This document shows, one piece after another, positions 27,720 through 40,870 of a stretch of 64,000 nt of DNA (its first letter is position 1; every line of letters starts with the position of its first letter). The position numbers were made by a program, and so were the translations under genes. Source of the DNA: Molossus alvarezi (Eukaryota; Chordata; Mammalia; Chiroptera; Molossidae); the NCBI GenBank assembly GCA_037176705.1, contig CM073886.1:91423501-91487500 (forward strand), given 5' to 3'. The notes beneath the pieces are model-generated. The model was not told the DNA's origin, searched no databases, and saw nothing but the letters and a program-made list of their open reading frames with translations.

Positions 27720-29164
27720 CCTATAATAAATCTGTTGTATGTATTGTACATTTGATGAGTGGGACAATTAGCCAGTATAATCATTCCAAGCCATGGAATA
27801 TTCTTCTTTTCAGAAGTATAAAATATGTGCCTAGTGGCTTAGCTCCCAAAATATGCAAACCTCATATAGAGATGAAATTTCATGTAATTTAAAGAAATGA
27901 CTACCATATTAACATATCTTCAGAGCCAGTATATTTTTTTATTATTTTATAGCTAGACAGAGAGAGATAGAGTAATGTATTAAGTACTTCTGTAAAAAAG
28001 CAAATTAAGGCAGAGATTAAAATGCCTAATTCATAGCATTTCCTCCGGTGCCGTCTAATGCCTCTGTAACCAGTGGCGATTCCAGAACCGTGCAGCCATT
28101 TCACTCTCTCTGTTACGGGAAAGAACTAAATAGGTGCCACCAGAAATAAAATCTGCCAAACAAAAATTACTTGCTGCTAAAGTTGCATTACAAATTTCCT
28201 GGTTAAAAGCTTCATGCGTATGTTCGTAGATTATCCTTTGATATCTTGGAAAATTGAAATGTAGATGCAGAAAGGAACTAGTTACAGAGCAGTGGCACAG
28301 TCATCTTTCCTGCCAAAGTTTCCTGATGCCTTGACCAGGTTACATTAGCCGCGAGACTTGCATATTTAATTTCTCCCACCTAGAGCACTACACGGTATTA
28401 CTAATTACTAAAGGTTCATTAAAAGGCAAATTGTCAAATGGGTTATAATATGTCTAATTTTATAAACAGTGAACTGAAATACATTTTTGAGAAGCATTAA
28501 GAGAGTTTAGGTTATTTTCATAACACCATGAGCAAGAGTCAGAGTGTGGAGAATGGAGGAAAAGCAAAGGAAACAGCAATTTAAAAGCTTGGAACTCCTT
28601 GGGGATAAAAGAGAAAGCCTAAGAACATTTACATTAACATAAAATTAGGACTGTGGACTTCCCCCAGCAACTGGCGGCAACTTAACTTGGAGGTAACTTG
28701 ACCACATATTACTGAGACTTAACCTACAATGGTTCTTTCTTCTTAAAGCTTAGGTCTGTGAGACACTCCTGAGGTGACTGATGCTCACTCAATTTGGTCA
28801 AGGAATTTTATGAGTTAGTGGCTAGGTTGTGATTATTTTTTATGAGCACAAGTCAAGAGCAAAACTGATCATTTTGATCATTTTGAAAGCCTCAGTATTA
28901 ATCGGAAACCACTCTAAAAATGAACTTCAATAATAGTTCGGCAATTTAGAGCTCAAGTTGAATGTAAAAACATTTGAAATAGCTGACAAAGTATGGCTCT
29001 TTCAATTAATTATTTAAGAATGAGAATTATGATTTAAAGTCTTAATCACACAGCTTAAGAAACCTGAACCGATACAGCAATAGGGGTACCTGTGTATGGA
29101 TATTGCCTCAGTCATCCCTTGATTATGGAAACACTTTTTACTGTGGAGATTCTTATTCTGTAAT

Positions 29165-29822
29165 TCAAAAAAGACTGACCACGCCAAATATCAGTGACAA
29201 TGTGGAGCAAGAGACTCTCATGCATTGTTGGTGGGGGCTAAAATGGTACAATTCCTTTTAAAATAGTTCTGAAAGTTTTTTATAAAACTAAACATACACC
29301 CGCCCTATGACCTGGCAATTCCATTTCTAGGTAATTACCCAAGAGAAATAAAAACTTTCACAAAAAGATCTCTATAGGAGTCTTCACAGTAGTTTTATTT
29401 AGAATAACCCCAAACTGGAAATAGGCCAGGTGTCTGTCAAGAGGAAAGTGGATAAAGAAATTAGTGTAGTTCTACAGTAGAGAGATACTGAACAACTGAA
29501 AGGGGTAAACTCCTGATACACGAAACAACACGGATGAATCTCAAAGACAAGATCTTGAATGAGAAAAATCATTAACACAAAAGAGTAAATACTATATGAC
29601 ACCATTCATATGAAGTTGTAGAACAATTACAACTAATCGATAGTGACAGATACTAAAACAGTGGTAGGAGGGAATTGACTGGGAAGGACATGAGGGAGGG
29701 AACTTTCTGGCTGAGAGTAGATAGAGCTTTGAGATACATGGGTGTACACATTTGGCAAAACTTATTGAATGGTACTTTTAAGAGTTGTGCATTTGATTAT
29801 ATGAAAATTTTATCTAAAAAAA
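29165..29822 (+). mobile_element. L1 LINE 3' end
   Basis: Sense L1: gtgacaatgtggagcaagag, cattgttggtgggggctaaa, cctggcaattccatttctag, then 3' UTR motifs, ending in an A-run where a SINE has inserted. Confidence 0.85.
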
Positions 29823-29832
29823 GAGAACCATA

Positions 29833-30075
29833 GCCCTGGCCGGTTTGGCTCAGCGGTTAGAGCGTCGGACGCCTGCGGTCCGGAGAGACCCGGGTTCGGT
29901 TCCCGCTAAGGGCACGTACCTTAGTTGCAGTTTGTCCCCGGCCCTGGTTGGGTCGTGTGGGTGGCAACAACTCGATGTGTCCCTTTCATGTCGATGTGTC
30001 TCTCTCTCTCTCTCCCCCTCCCACTCTATCTGAACAAAATATCGAAGAATGTCCTCGGGTGAGGATAAAAAGAAA
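29833..30075 (+). mobile_element. Ves-type SINE (younger form)
   Basis: Sense copy starting gccctggccggtttggctca (A-box region) with B-box gggttcggttcc, and tail cctcgggtgaggata. It inserted into the A-tail of an L1 (29165-29822), duplicating aaaaaagagaaccata on both sides. Confidence 0.95.
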
Positions 30076-30599
30076 AAAAAAAGAGAACCATAAGCAAATA
30101 CAGTATTGAACTCTGGTTAATGATATGATGCTAAACTATTTAGGGGTGGAGTTGACTGATGTCTGCAACTTCAGAAAAATAATATGAATTTCTGGTTGGA
30201 CAGAGGGATGAACAGACAGGTAGATGTGTGGCAAAGCAAGTGTAATAGAATGTTAATTGTAGCATCTAGGTGATGGGTATTTTCTTGATGTCCAAGGATT
30301 TACATTTCCCTAATTTCATGGCATACATTGAACAAAACAACAGAGAAGCTTTATGGCTAGTGAGGTCAAGTTCAAGAGTGAATATATTAGGAATTTTAGT
30401 TACGAAATGCCTTGGCACTGTCTACTCCTTTGTCAAATTTGCCAGACTTTGGTGTTCTGTGCTAATAGCTTTTGGAAAACCATCAAAATGCTTGTTGTTT
30501 TGAAAGTCTTTCCCTAATGTAATGGTTTATATATTTAGCTGAAGGAAAAAACATAATAAAAGGAAAATGGGTTCTGCAGTCAGAAAACTTAGCTCTAAA

Positions 30600-30760
30600 T
30601 ATAGATCTTACTGCTTAGAATTGTGATCTTAGGAAAACCACTGTAACTTCTCTGGGCCTCAGTTTCCTGAGCTGTGAAGTAGGGATAACGCCTGCTTGGG
30701 CTGAGGTGTTTCAAGGTTGTCGCAAGGACCAAATGGGGCCATGTGTGGGAAAAGAAGTAA
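30600..30760 (-). mobile_element. MIR SINE
   Basis: Antisense MIR: tgtgatcttaggaaaaccac, cttctctgggcctcagtttc, ctgtgaagtagggataacgc. Confidence 0.8.
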
Positions 30761-31472
30761 AAACTGTGAGAGGTGGACTGCAATCCATTTTAACACATGC
30801 AAGTTGTGTTTACCTAGCTTTATGCTTGTGTAGTCTCTAGTTTTAAAAAGTATCTGCTATTTTATAACATTTTTTATCTGCTTACTGCTCCCAAATATGA
30901 ACTTTATTTACATAAACATGCCATTAGGCTGAGAAGAATAGGTGTGACCCACCGACAACCATCAGCATTTCAGACTTCAGTGATGACATAAACACTCGAA
31001 GTTTGTCAGCTGGCAGAGGCAAACCAGAACCCCTGTTGCAGCCAGTGTAGCCAAGTTTTTCTTTTCCCGATCAGTTCTGTTGTTGGCTATTCAGCCAAAT
31101 GGCAAGGAAAGATTCCGGAAGCCAAACGGGATAAGGGAAAGGGGTGATAGTCTTTGATTTATTTCTCAGAGCAAATAGCCAGGGAGGAAAGGGAGTCAAT
31201 GATTTACCCAAGGATTTTGATCTCTAGGATAGCTCTTCTAATACCACCTGGGGTTTCCTCTCACCTGGATTCCACTTATAAGTATATACACTAATGCTGT
31301 GCCAAATTCAGTGCCAACTTCAGAGTCTAGCCTTCACGTGGTTTTCTTGAAGTAGGCTTCTCAAGGTGGCCCCATGAGTGTACGTAACCAATGTACGGTG
31401 AGAGGACAAAGAGGGCACAAATGTGAGTGTGCGTGTGACCCAGTTATTATTTTAGGTTTCAAATTCATTCTT

Positions 31473-31682
31473 TTTTTTTCTTTATTGATATTAGAGAGAG
31501 AGAGATAGAGGGAGAGAGAGAGAGAGAGAAACATCAATGAGAGAGAACATCGATTGGCCGCCTCCTGCATGCCCCCTACTGGGGATTGGGCCCACAACCT
31601 AGGCATGTGCCCTGACCAGGAATCGAACAGGTGACCTGTTGGTGCATGGGTCGATGCTCAACCACTGAACCACACCGGCCAG
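31473..31682 (-). mobile_element. Ves SINE, classic form
   Basis: Antisense full copy with a well-kept body. Duplication gtttcaaattcattctt (31456-31472) and gtgtcaaattcactctt (31683-31699), two mismatches. Confidence 0.95.
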
Positions 31683-34244
31683 GTGTCAAATTCACTCTTA
31701 AAGGCAATTACAGGGTCCATACAAGTTCATAAACACAGAACATATGTCAGATACCTACTAAATGACTATACTATTTTACACCAAAATAAGCAATGGAATA
31801 AAAAGAGATGCCTAGTTAGAAGAAATAAAAACAAGACATTTTTCAAGGTACCTATAGGTATAATAGTTGAATCTCCCTGTGTCTCCATTTTTCTCATCAT
31901 CTTCTTCTAGCGAGTTTTTATGAAAGTTGTGTTTTAGGTGGAAATTCCTGTATTTTCTTCAGAGAGAGTCATGGCAGGTCTGGTTCCCCCAGGAGCCTTT
32001 GAAGGAATAATTGCAGTAACCCCCTCACTTCACAGCATGTTCTTCCATAAGAACATATGGCTGTGTGACCTCCTTATCACTGCACACCAGTCGGGGATCA
32101 AACTCTGCCCTGGAGCTGTTCGGGGTCAGTCAGAAATGAAAGGACTTGTAACAGGAAAGTGAAACTTAAATGATCTTTTGGTCCCTACTTTGAGTACCTT
32201 TATGCAAAGCAACTAAGTTCAGAGGGGCCAGCCTAGTTCATGGTTTAGGGGCATATTAGTTATGGCCCTCATCTCCCTGTTACTTTTGTTTTATCCTGGG
32301 CAGGACTTTTGACATTGCCCCCTGACCCAGTTGGGAGAGTTGATAAATAATGGGGAGCATCACTAAGCAGTTTATTTTTTCCATTTAAAGAGTAAAAACT
32401 ATCTTTAAATAGATTTAAACACTTAAAAAATTAATAGCCATCAGTTTCCTGACATTGTGATACTTATAATAAAATAAGACTAAAAATATGACTATTGAAT
32501 TATAAATCATCTCTTATGTATCTTAAAAGTTACTGATAAAGGCATTACTGGGGAGAATTGGGACAAGGTGGTGATTTTTCTGGCGATTCTGAGACTTCCT
32601 GGGACCTTCTCAGGGCATTAGAGGTTGACAGAGTTGATGGGGTGCACAGCACGTCTTCTTTCTCTTGGTGCTTGAAAGTCATGCTTATTGATCAGGAGAA
32701 AATGACCCTTTACATATAAGGCACTATTTCTTCTATCTCCAAAGTAAAATTTCCTTCTTATTCTGTCTTGGCCTCTTCCCTCATCCTTCTATCCTTTGTG
32801 GCTCAAGGGTCTTTCAGCCCTTCCTTTTCCTCCTCTGATTCTCTCAATGTTTTCCTCTTTATGATCTACTCTTGGGAGTCCTGTGGAGCCTGCAAACAGC
32901 CCATTAGGTCCTGGTCTACCTGGGGTTGTGATTCTCATAGCTGGCAGACAAAGGCCTGTGGCTGATGCAGTCTAGGTCTTAGATTCTTGAATCTCTGCTG
33001 GGGTGACAATCAGCACCATTGGCTACATGGGTAGAACACAGCCTTTCCCACGGGCTATAGCTAGGATCTGTTTGTGTTTATGTATTTATATTAAAGAAGT
33101 ATATATCTATTCCCACATTTTAACCTGGAAATACTTTTTGCCTCTAAAATAAAGATTTTCAATCTCTGATGCTTATTATTTATGCCTGATACCAATGATC
33201 TTTTCTTTTCTTTTCTTACATTTTAGTGTTCCAATGATCTTTAAAGGTTAATTATCATTCAGTTATCATGTAATACACCAGAAAGAATTCAACTCATTTA
33301 TTTTCAATATATTTAAAGTCTAGGTCATTAACTGCAGCATGCAGTTCATTTCTGCTTTTATCCACTGGGATTTTAGGGCTCAATATCTTGAACTGTTGGT
33401 TTAGCTAAATGGTGCTTAGCCCTTCATTCTTAATTATGTCATTAAGTTCCGTGATGCTGTATTTCTCTTTAGCTGGAGCTACAGCCTTCATCAATATGGC
33501 TGAAACAATGACACTTTTAAAACAACATGAGGTAACTGGGCAGACCACATTGAACTTATTCAATGAACCCAAAAGAGAATTCCTGATAAAAAACAAATGT
33601 CCTCATCTCCTTTAACTATAACAGCACAAAATGTTGATCAATACTTGTCAAACCCATCACGGTTGCAGTGCCAATGGCTTCCTCCCTTCCAGGTGAGACT
33701 GTTTACAGCAGCAACAAAAGACCAGGAGAGTTCAAAATATGGCCAACACATGCCTGCAATTCCATTTTTTAGACCCATTAAGCAGTCTTTAAGCAGAAAG
33801 GCTATTTGGGCAGGGTTTAGGGTTGGGGTAGAACAATGGCCTCTGTTTAACATATTAATAATGATGGAAAACACATAGAACTTCAATGCTACTGCTTTAG
33901 CTCTTTGGTTCATTCTTTAGTTCATAGGAAGGGTTTAGAGAAGAGTTCGAACTGTTTTAGCATTCTGCTAGTTTACTATTTCAGCTTCAGACTCCTACCC
34001 AACACTAGAGGTTCTTTAAGTATTATATCTAATAGGATTCTGTGGTGTTATTCTGCCATTCTATTGGCATGCAATGAAAATCTGTATTTTTTGCATAACT
34101 GAAAAGAGGACACTTTATGCCAATATGGAAATGTGCATTTCTAGACAGATGTAAGAGCTATTTTCTACAAAGAGGCAAAAAGCTTTATGCGAACAGAACA
34201 AACCAGTATCTGTGTACATGGAAAGTATCATATTCCACCATGAG

Positions 34245-34345
34245 TTTTTTTTCACTGGACTATAAATTCCTCAAGGCCAGCAGGTTTAATTTGTTTATCT
34301 CTATAACCTGCAACATTTAACAGATTGTCTAATACACAGTAGGTG
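34245..34345 (+). mobile_element. L2 LINE 3' end, fragment
   Basis: Terminal L2-like sequence: ggactataaattcctcaagg, ccagcaggtttaatttg, ctaatacacagtaggtgttc. Confidence 0.6.
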
Positions 34346-34594
34346 TTCAATTAATTGGTTCCCAGGGTGCTTTTAAAAAGTAATTCCTGTGTGATGTGTG
34401 GAGCTGGAAGGCTGGGGTTACGTTTCACCATCAGGGATGGGTTTCTTAAGAGTTTCTTTTCATGCAGCCCTATTTTTTTTTTAATGCATACTAACAGATA
34501 TCTTATTCAGAAAAGTAAAAGAGAGGAACAGATGACATACAAATACCAACAATATTAATTATTAAGCTTTTGGTACATTTCTTTCCAGATTAAT

Positions 34595-34705
34595 ATCCCC
34601 AGGAGTGGGACGTTTTACCCATTATGTCTGTTTCCTAAACCAAGCACTTAGTACAGTATCTGGCTCACTGAAGGCTTCACTTCGTGTTTGTTGAAATGAA
34701 TCAAA
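34595..34705 (+). mobile_element. L2 LINE 3' end, fragment
   Basis: Diverged L2 terminus: ccaagcacttagtacagtat, ctggctcactgaaggcttca, tgtttgttgaaatgaa. Confidence 0.5.
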
Positions 34706-34924
34706 CTGAACGTTCAAGGCTGACCATGTGCTATCTGCTCTGTTCTCTAAGGGCAAGGCTGTCCAAGCTCGTGAAATAGCAACGGTTAATCTGACTACAG
34801 GGAAGAGAGTCCATTTTCTTGCAGTTCACATTTTCTCAAAGAAGGAATAAATATTAACACAAAGGCCACTTTCCAACCTGCACAATGAAGCATAAGTGTG
34901 GTCCATGTCAAACAGTTCTGGGTT

Positions 34925-35115
34925 TATTATTTCCTGATTGCATGACTTACGTGTGACCTTGGGCAAATTTCTTAACCACGCAGTGACTCAAATACTAAAC
35001 TGAAATAATAATAGCTACTTTCTATGAAAAGATTTAAGTGAAATAATAGATGAGAGCTATATGGTCATAACAAGCCCAAATGAATGGCAAAGTGTTCTAG
35101 GGAGGTGACTGCGTA
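34925..35115 (-). mobile_element. MIR SINE
   Basis: Antisense MIR: acgtgtgaccttgggcaaat, ttcttaaccacgcagtgac, then aataataatagctactttct. Confidence 0.75.
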
Positions 35116-35789
35116 TATTATATTCACACATCCTTATACCTTCGTTACAGGCTTTAGTCTTACTTAATCATTAATTCACATAGTATTTATTGATTTCCTG
35201 CTGTTCGCAAAGGGTGAATTTTGAAAAGAAAAAGAAGAAAGTGTTTGTTTTTCTGGAACCCTTTGTAAGAGTTCATTGAAACTCCCATGGTTACCCTACG
35301 GTGTTTTTATTTGATGATAACATATTGTAAAGTCTCCTTTAAGACAAATTAATTTTCCTCAACACTGATAGAAATCTTGCTGTCTTTTATTCCCTCCTTG
35401 GTGTGGTATCATTTTACTGCTATCAAGTTTTCAACTAAATGGCTCTGCTGTGGAGAGCTACGTATAATTTTTTCTTTGTTTCTTAAGAATGAAGTATAAT
35501 GTGCCATGAAGTGACCCGGAATAAAAGAACTCTGTACCTCTGCCAGTTGTTAGCTCCGGAACAGAAATAGCTCTTTCAGGCAGACGGACATATAGGCAGG
35601 AGGAGATAATGATTAACAAATGTTTAGGTCAGCTTCAATAGAAGCATTACTTTTGATTTTCAAAATAACATAAATTATGTAAGATCACTAGTCCTTCTCT
35701 AAGGGGGAAACATGGTTGATGAACTTACTGACAAAGGATTTGAGGGTAGAAACCCGTTTTATTTCTTGGCATTTGATTCAGCAACAGCA

Positions 35790-36020
35790 AAACACGATAT
35801 CGCTAACATTCACTGAGAGGTTACTGAGCACCAGATACCATGCTAAGTAAGCACTTACCTCATTTAATTCTCACAGTGAGTCCATGAAGTAGTTACTGTC
35901 TTTATCCTTCATTTACAGATCGCAGGAAATGTGGCTTAAGAGAACTTATGGAGCTTCCTCAAGGTCACACAAATAGTAAACAGAATGATAAGACTCGGAC
36001 CTATATTTATGCTTTCAAAT
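35790..36020 (+). mobile_element. MIR SINE
   Basis: Sense MIR: attcactgagaggttactga, gcaccagataccatgctaag, tcatttaattctcacagtga, then tcctcaaggtcacacaaata. Confidence 0.88.
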
Positions 36021-36064
36021 GTTATAAAATGTTACCATAACGTGTTCAGGAACTGAACTATGTT

Positions 36065-36165
36065 AATCTCTTTGTTCATGCATCCAATGCAGATATTGAC
36101 AGCATACTTTATGTAAAATATGGTGCTAGGAATAAAATTCCTTTTCCTACTTTTACTTTGTTGAG
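36065..36165 (-). mobile_element. Possible L2 LINE 3' fragment
   Basis: gttcatgcatccaatgcaga and atatggtgctaggaataaaa resemble the antisense L2 end. Short. Confidence 0.4.
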
Positions 36166-36203
36166 CTCTTAAATTATTGTGGCTTAAAAATAGGCCCTAC
36201 TCT

Positions 36204-36448
36204 GCCCTGGCTGGTTTGGCTCAGCGGTTAGAGCATCAGACTGTGGTCCAGAGAGACCCGGGTTCAGTTCCCGCTAAGGGCATGTACCATGGTTGCAGTT
36301 TGTTCCCGGCCCTGGTTGGGTTGTGTGGGTGGCAGCCACTCAATGTGTCCCTTTCATGTCGATGTTTCTCTCTCTCTCTCTTTCTCTCTCCCCCTCCCAC
36401 TCTATCTGAACAAAAAGTGGAAAAGTGTCCTCAGGTGAGGATAAAAAA
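36204..36448 (+). mobile_element. Ves-type SINE (younger form)
   Basis: Sense full-length copy with an exact 18-bp duplication aaaaataggccctactct (36186-36203 and 36449-36466). Confidence 0.96.
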
Positions 36449-36943
36449 AAAAATAGGCCCTACTCTTAGTTTCTTCATTTTTCCAGAATAAATGTATACT
36501 GGTATTTCCAGCCTAGCTCAGGGAAACCCTTGGCACACAGGGAGCGCAAGTGTAGAACACAGGAGGCACACGGGGCCTGCGCAGGCTGGTCTACGTGGGG
36601 AAATTGCTGGGATCCCTCCACCTCAGCAGAGCAACAGGAACGGGCAAGGGCATGGTACAGCCTGCACATAGAACCATCTTTCTAGCTCTCGGCCCCCTTC
36701 TCTGATTGCACAGCAATGAGGGAACTGAGGGGGAGGGGGAGGTGCCACTGATGCTGTTCATGGGACATGATTATGATAATTCTGTTTTTGCCAGGAAGAG
36801 GCAAACACATCTAGGATGTAATGCAGAGGACTTTTTTTTAAACCTCTGCACTGGGAATGTGAGTTTCCTGCACAAATGAAGAAATAAACACTAGAAAGCA
36901 TTATTTGCAAAGCATTTTACAAGTGAGCAGAGAGATAAATATG

Positions 36944-37068
36944 CAGGAATGGGTAAAAGTAGGTTTGTGGTTGTTTGTATGGAAAAATAATACAATAATT
37001 AACAAATAATAATATAAGAATGAACTCTGTTTCACATACAACTGTAAGCCTGCTTTTGCCCACCCCTG
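36944..37068. mobile_element. Mariner-like MITE, copy 1
   Basis: A 125-bp element with terminal inverted repeats: caggaatgggtaaaagtagg at the left and, reading inward on the other strand, caggggtgggcaaaagcagg at the right. TA lies outside the right end (37069-37070); the left TA has decayed to TG. It has no coding capacity. The same ends and similar interior occur at 53578-53711. Confidence 0.8.
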
Positions 37069-37150
37069 TATTAATGCAAATATGACATTGTTGGTGACTA
37101 ATGGCTCAGCTGGATTTAGAGCACAAGAAGTTTTAAATGTTAGTCTTCAA

Positions 37151-37338
37151 GCCCTGCCCGTTCAGCTCAGCAGTTAGAGTGTCAGCTAATGGACCAACAG
37201 GTCGCAGGTTTGATTTGGGTCAAGGACACATACCTTGGTTGTGGTACATCTCCGGCCCTGGTTGGGGTCATACGGGAGACAACCACATCAGTCCCTCTCC
37301 CTCCCTCTCACTTAAAAAAAAGGCATTGGGCCTTAAAA
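37151..37338 (+). mobile_element. Ves-type SINE, older form
   Basis: Sense copy starting gccctgcccgttcagctcag, with ggtcgcaggtttgatttggg as B-box region. Duplication aaatgttagtcttcaa (37135-37150) and aaatgttagggttcaa (37339-37354). The body is shortened. Confidence 0.88.
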
Positions 37339-37574
37339 AAATGTTAGGGTTCAAACTTTGTATATCATGCATCCCTCTCAATAAAAGAATTAAACATGTG
37401 CTCCTAATATACAACATGTATTTGTTGGTAAATTTTTCTTATGCAGTGATACTAACACATTGAGTATATTAATAATGTACAAAAAGAAATTAGAAAAGGA
37501 GACTATAAAATACAAAGTTATAATATCTTCTTTCAGATCATCTTGCACACATTACGCTGAAGCCCACAGGCTTA

Positions 37575-37752
37575 GATTGGAGGTTCTCAAACTTTAATGT
37601 ACATTAGAATCACTTAAAAGGCTTGTTAAACCGCAATGCTGGGCTCGGTCCCTAGAGTTCTAGTTCAGTGGGTTGGGGCTGGGGCCTGATCAGTTGATTT
37701 CTAATAAGTTCTCAGCTGACCCAGGAACCATACTTTGAGAAGCAGTGGGTTA
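37575..37752 (+). mobile_element. MER5A (hAT-Charlie non-autonomous DNA transposon)
   Basis: ggaggttctcaaactttaat at the left, ttagaatcacttaaaaggct and gttctagttcagtgggttgg inside, and aaccatactttgagaagcag at the right, matching MER5A from end to end. Its termini are inverted repeats. Confidence 0.88.
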
Positions 37753-38344
37753 GCCTAGTACAGCCATACCCTGTAGGGAAGGCATCTAACATCTAAAGGA
37801 ATGAAGCAATAATGTTGGCATGTCAGTAGTAAGGCTGATATTTAAAGCAGATGACCCTATGGAGTGACACCAAATTATAACACAGAGCTAATTCCATTAA
37901 GCAAAAGAATAGCTTCAGTATACATCCAAGTACATTCTAGGCACATGGAGAAAAAAATGCTGTCAGATGACATTCAGGATACATATTAGGGAAATCCTAG
38001 TAAATAGATCCAAACCCATACCTTGGCTCAAACTCAAGCAGATGGAAGAGACCATGGGAGGCTCCAGGACAGCAGTGATATGACACCCCGCATGCCAGGC
38101 ATCCCCTAGAAGCCCAGCATTGCTCTGCAGATTCTTCTGAGGGGCCTCCTGGGGGTTGTGCATTCAACTTGCAAATCGATTTGGTTTGCACCCCAGGTTT
38201 TACTGGGCAAGGTTTGACCCTAATCTTTTCAACATTTTGTTTTAAAAGTTTTGCTTCATTTTGGCCTCCTTTTATTTCCTGTCCTTGAACTCATGTTGCA
38301 ACACTCAAATATAATCTGACAGCTTATTGTAAATCAAAGGAAAT

Positions 38345-38430
38345 GCAGCAACACCTACTTTACAGATTAGTACATGAGTTAACCAACAGCCCACATAGTG
38401 AGACGACTAGACAGTGGGACTGTTCTGGAC
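38345..38430 (+). mobile_element. Possible MIR fragment
   Basis: tttacagattagtacatgag and ttaaccaacagcccacatag resemble the MIR core. Weak. Confidence 0.35.
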
Positions 38431-39300
38431 AAGGGCAAGGGCAATATGCTCAGAGGCTCTGTGCCTTCTGCTCTGAACAAATCATCTAAGGGGTGCTTGT
38501 TGGGAAGCAAGTGGGAGAGGCAGAGAATGCTCAAAGGCACATCCAGCTCACACTGCTAAAATTCCAGAGATCCACAGCAGATACCCGGTATGCCTACAGC
38601 AGACGAAAACCACGTGGAGAAGCTTGGCGGATGTAAGACTGCAGCATCAGTGGGGCCCGCAGTTTCAGTGGAAAAAATAAAGGCAGCCCCTGTCTGTCCT
38701 TGTTAAAAGTAGAGATCCTGGCTGTGCTCTCTGGACCTGCTGCAGAGAGAGCTTGTACTCGGGGTAGGAGTCATCGTTCAGCAGAGTGTAGCAGGGAAAT
38801 TGGAAAAGTTGATCCAAGCAGGAAGTGGAAAAATAAGAGAAAGAAGCCTGGCCGACAGTAAAACAGAGGGGAAGGGCCAATGGGGAACAAATCTGTGGGT
38901 ATGTGTGGGAACTGAAGCACATTTCACTGGTGGGAGGTTACCCTTGCCGGCTGGCTGCTAGACCATTCTTTCCCAAGGATTTAGGTGGACAGGAATTAAT
39001 TTCAGTTTAATTTTTATACTACCATTTCTCTCTGTCTTGGTTTTGTTTTTGTTTTAAACTGAGCAGTTCCACATTTTAAACAATCCCATTCATTTCCGAA
39101 GTGCACTACTTAGACTACTGTGTGCTTAAGTCACATTTCCAAGCATGAATGTGCGATGTCTCCAAAGAGATGTGCGCAGAAATCATTTCTCTCTTCTGTG
39201 AATTATGAAATGCAGTTTCCACTGCAATTTAAACATGTCGTCTAATTAAAGATACAAATCTTGAAATGTTTTTCTTCTTTCATTGCTGTATTCCTGCTTT

Positions 39301-39303
<3 letters not shown>

Positions 39304-39346
<43 letters not shown>

Positions 39347-39364
39347 TTTTTTTTTTTTTTTTTT
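39304..39364. repeat. CA microsatellite followed by T-run
   Basis: About 20 uninterrupted CA units (39304-39344), then about 18 T. Confidence 0.95.
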
Positions 39365-39634
39365 AGGTCAAGCACACAGTGTTCTACCAGAAAGGAATAA
39401 TGCCAAGTAACAATAATAGCAGGGATAAAGAAAAATAATCACTCAGTCTACATGGAGCCAAGAAGAAGACAACAAAGAGTAAGAAGTTTTAGGGCAATTT
39501 CCCAAACAATAAGCGATATTATATTTGTTTTTTTGAAAATGATAAAATAATGTTATGACAATCTTAAAATCATTTTTAGATGAAAAGTAAATTACCCCCA
39601 AATCCTACATTTTAATTTATCTAAGTTAACTTTT

Positions 39635-39884
39635 TTTTTTTTTTATTTATCCTCACCTGAGGACACTTTTCCATTTTTTGTACAGATAGAGTGGGAGGGA
39701 GAGGAAGAGAGAGAGAGCGAGAAACATCGACGTGAAAGGGACACATCGAGCGGCTGCCACCCGCATGACCAACCAGGGCCGGGGACAAACTGCAACCGAG
39801 GTACATGCCCTTAGCGGGAACCGAACCCGGGTCTCTCCGGACCGCAGGCTGATGCTCTAACCGCTGAGCCAAACCGGCCAGGGC
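39635..39884 (-). mobile_element. Ves-type SINE (younger form)
   Basis: Antisense full-length copy. Exact duplication tatctaagttaactttt (39618-39634 and 39885-39901). Confidence 0.96.
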
Positions 39885-40052
39885 TATCTAAGTTAACTTT
39901 TGTGACAGATTTTCCAAACTGTGATCATCTGGATATTTACTTTCATTCAATTGAAATGATTGTAGGCCAATTTTGTGTTCTTCTTTTTCTTTTTGTTAAC
40001 TTATGACATTATCATAGACAATTTCCCATTTTAAATAATTTCAACATAGTAA

Positions 40053-40280
40053 GCCCTGGCAGTTTGGCTCAGCGATTAGAGCATCGGCCCACGGACCAGA
40101 GAGTCCTGGGTTCGGTTCCTGCTAAGGGCGTGTACCTTGGTTGCAGTTTGTCCCTGGCCCCGGCTGGAGTCGCGTGGGTGATAACCATTCGATGTGTCTA
40201 TCTCACATCGATGTCTCTTTCTTTCTCTTCCTCTCTCTCCACCCCCCCTCTATGTCAAGATAAATGCAAAAATAATAATA
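40053..40280 (+). mobile_element. Ves-type SINE (younger form)
   Basis: Sense copy starting gccctggcagtttggctcag. Its tail ends in aataat units. The flanks share ataatttcaacata / ataatttcaatata. Confidence 0.92.
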
Positions 40281-40369
40281 ATAATTTCAATATAATAATA
40301 CAGAAGATAAACAGGAAACTCACAAGAAAGTATAAGAAAGGAAAATAAATACACGAATAAATACTCAAT

Positions 40370-40594
40370 TTCATTAGTAATCAAGGACATGCATATTTAA
40401 AGCATTGAGATATATTGTTTCATACCCATTAGATTAGAAAAATAAAAGTCTAAAAATACCAAGTGTTTAAGAGGAGCTGGAGCAATGTACAATGGGGAGG
40501 TCAATTGATACAACCACTGGAGAACAATTTGAAGCATCAAGTAGAATGGAGATTGTGTACACTCAACCACCCATCAGTTCTGCTCTGTCTGTCC
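40370..40594 (+). mobile_element. L1 LINE fragment
   Basis: Sense L1: ttcattagtaatcaaggaca, ttcatacccattagattaga, ataccaagtgtttaagagga, caaccactggagaacaattt. Diverged ORF2 3' region. Confidence 0.75.
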
Positions 40595-40870
40595 TGTAGA
40601 GCTGCACTGTTCAGTAGAACTTCTTGTGGTGATGGAAATAGTCCTCTGGCTGAGCAGTATGGTAGCCAACAGTGGCAGTAGTTTTTGAGCATTTGAAATA
40701 AGATAATGTGACTGAGGAACTGAATTTTTAATTTAAATTCTGTAAATGTAAATGTCTATACTTCTAGCAATATAGAAGTATTCCAATATTACCACAGAAT
40801 TACTGGGACTGATGTAATCATTTAGATATTTTGCTAATGAACCAGGTGGAAAATACTATATATTGTTTTA
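40595..40870. mobile_element. Possible hAT-type DNA transposon fragment
   Basis: gtagagctgcactgttcagt near the left end, then ggtagccaacagtggcagta and gagcatttgaaataagataa, resemble a non-autonomous mammalian DNA transposon that begins 'gagctgcactgtccaatatg'. It interrupts L1-like sequence. Family not settled. Confidence 0.45.

Noticed and set aside
33473..33531. 59-nt plus-strand exon with acceptor ctgtatttctctttag and donor GAG/gtaact
   Set aside because: Good splice signals but no partner exon on the plus strand and no recognisable peptide; could be chance or a noncoding antisense exon.
39304..39344. CRISPR-like regular spacing
   Set aside because: It is a simple CA microsatellite in a mammalian genome; no repeat-spacer structure exists anywhere in the window.
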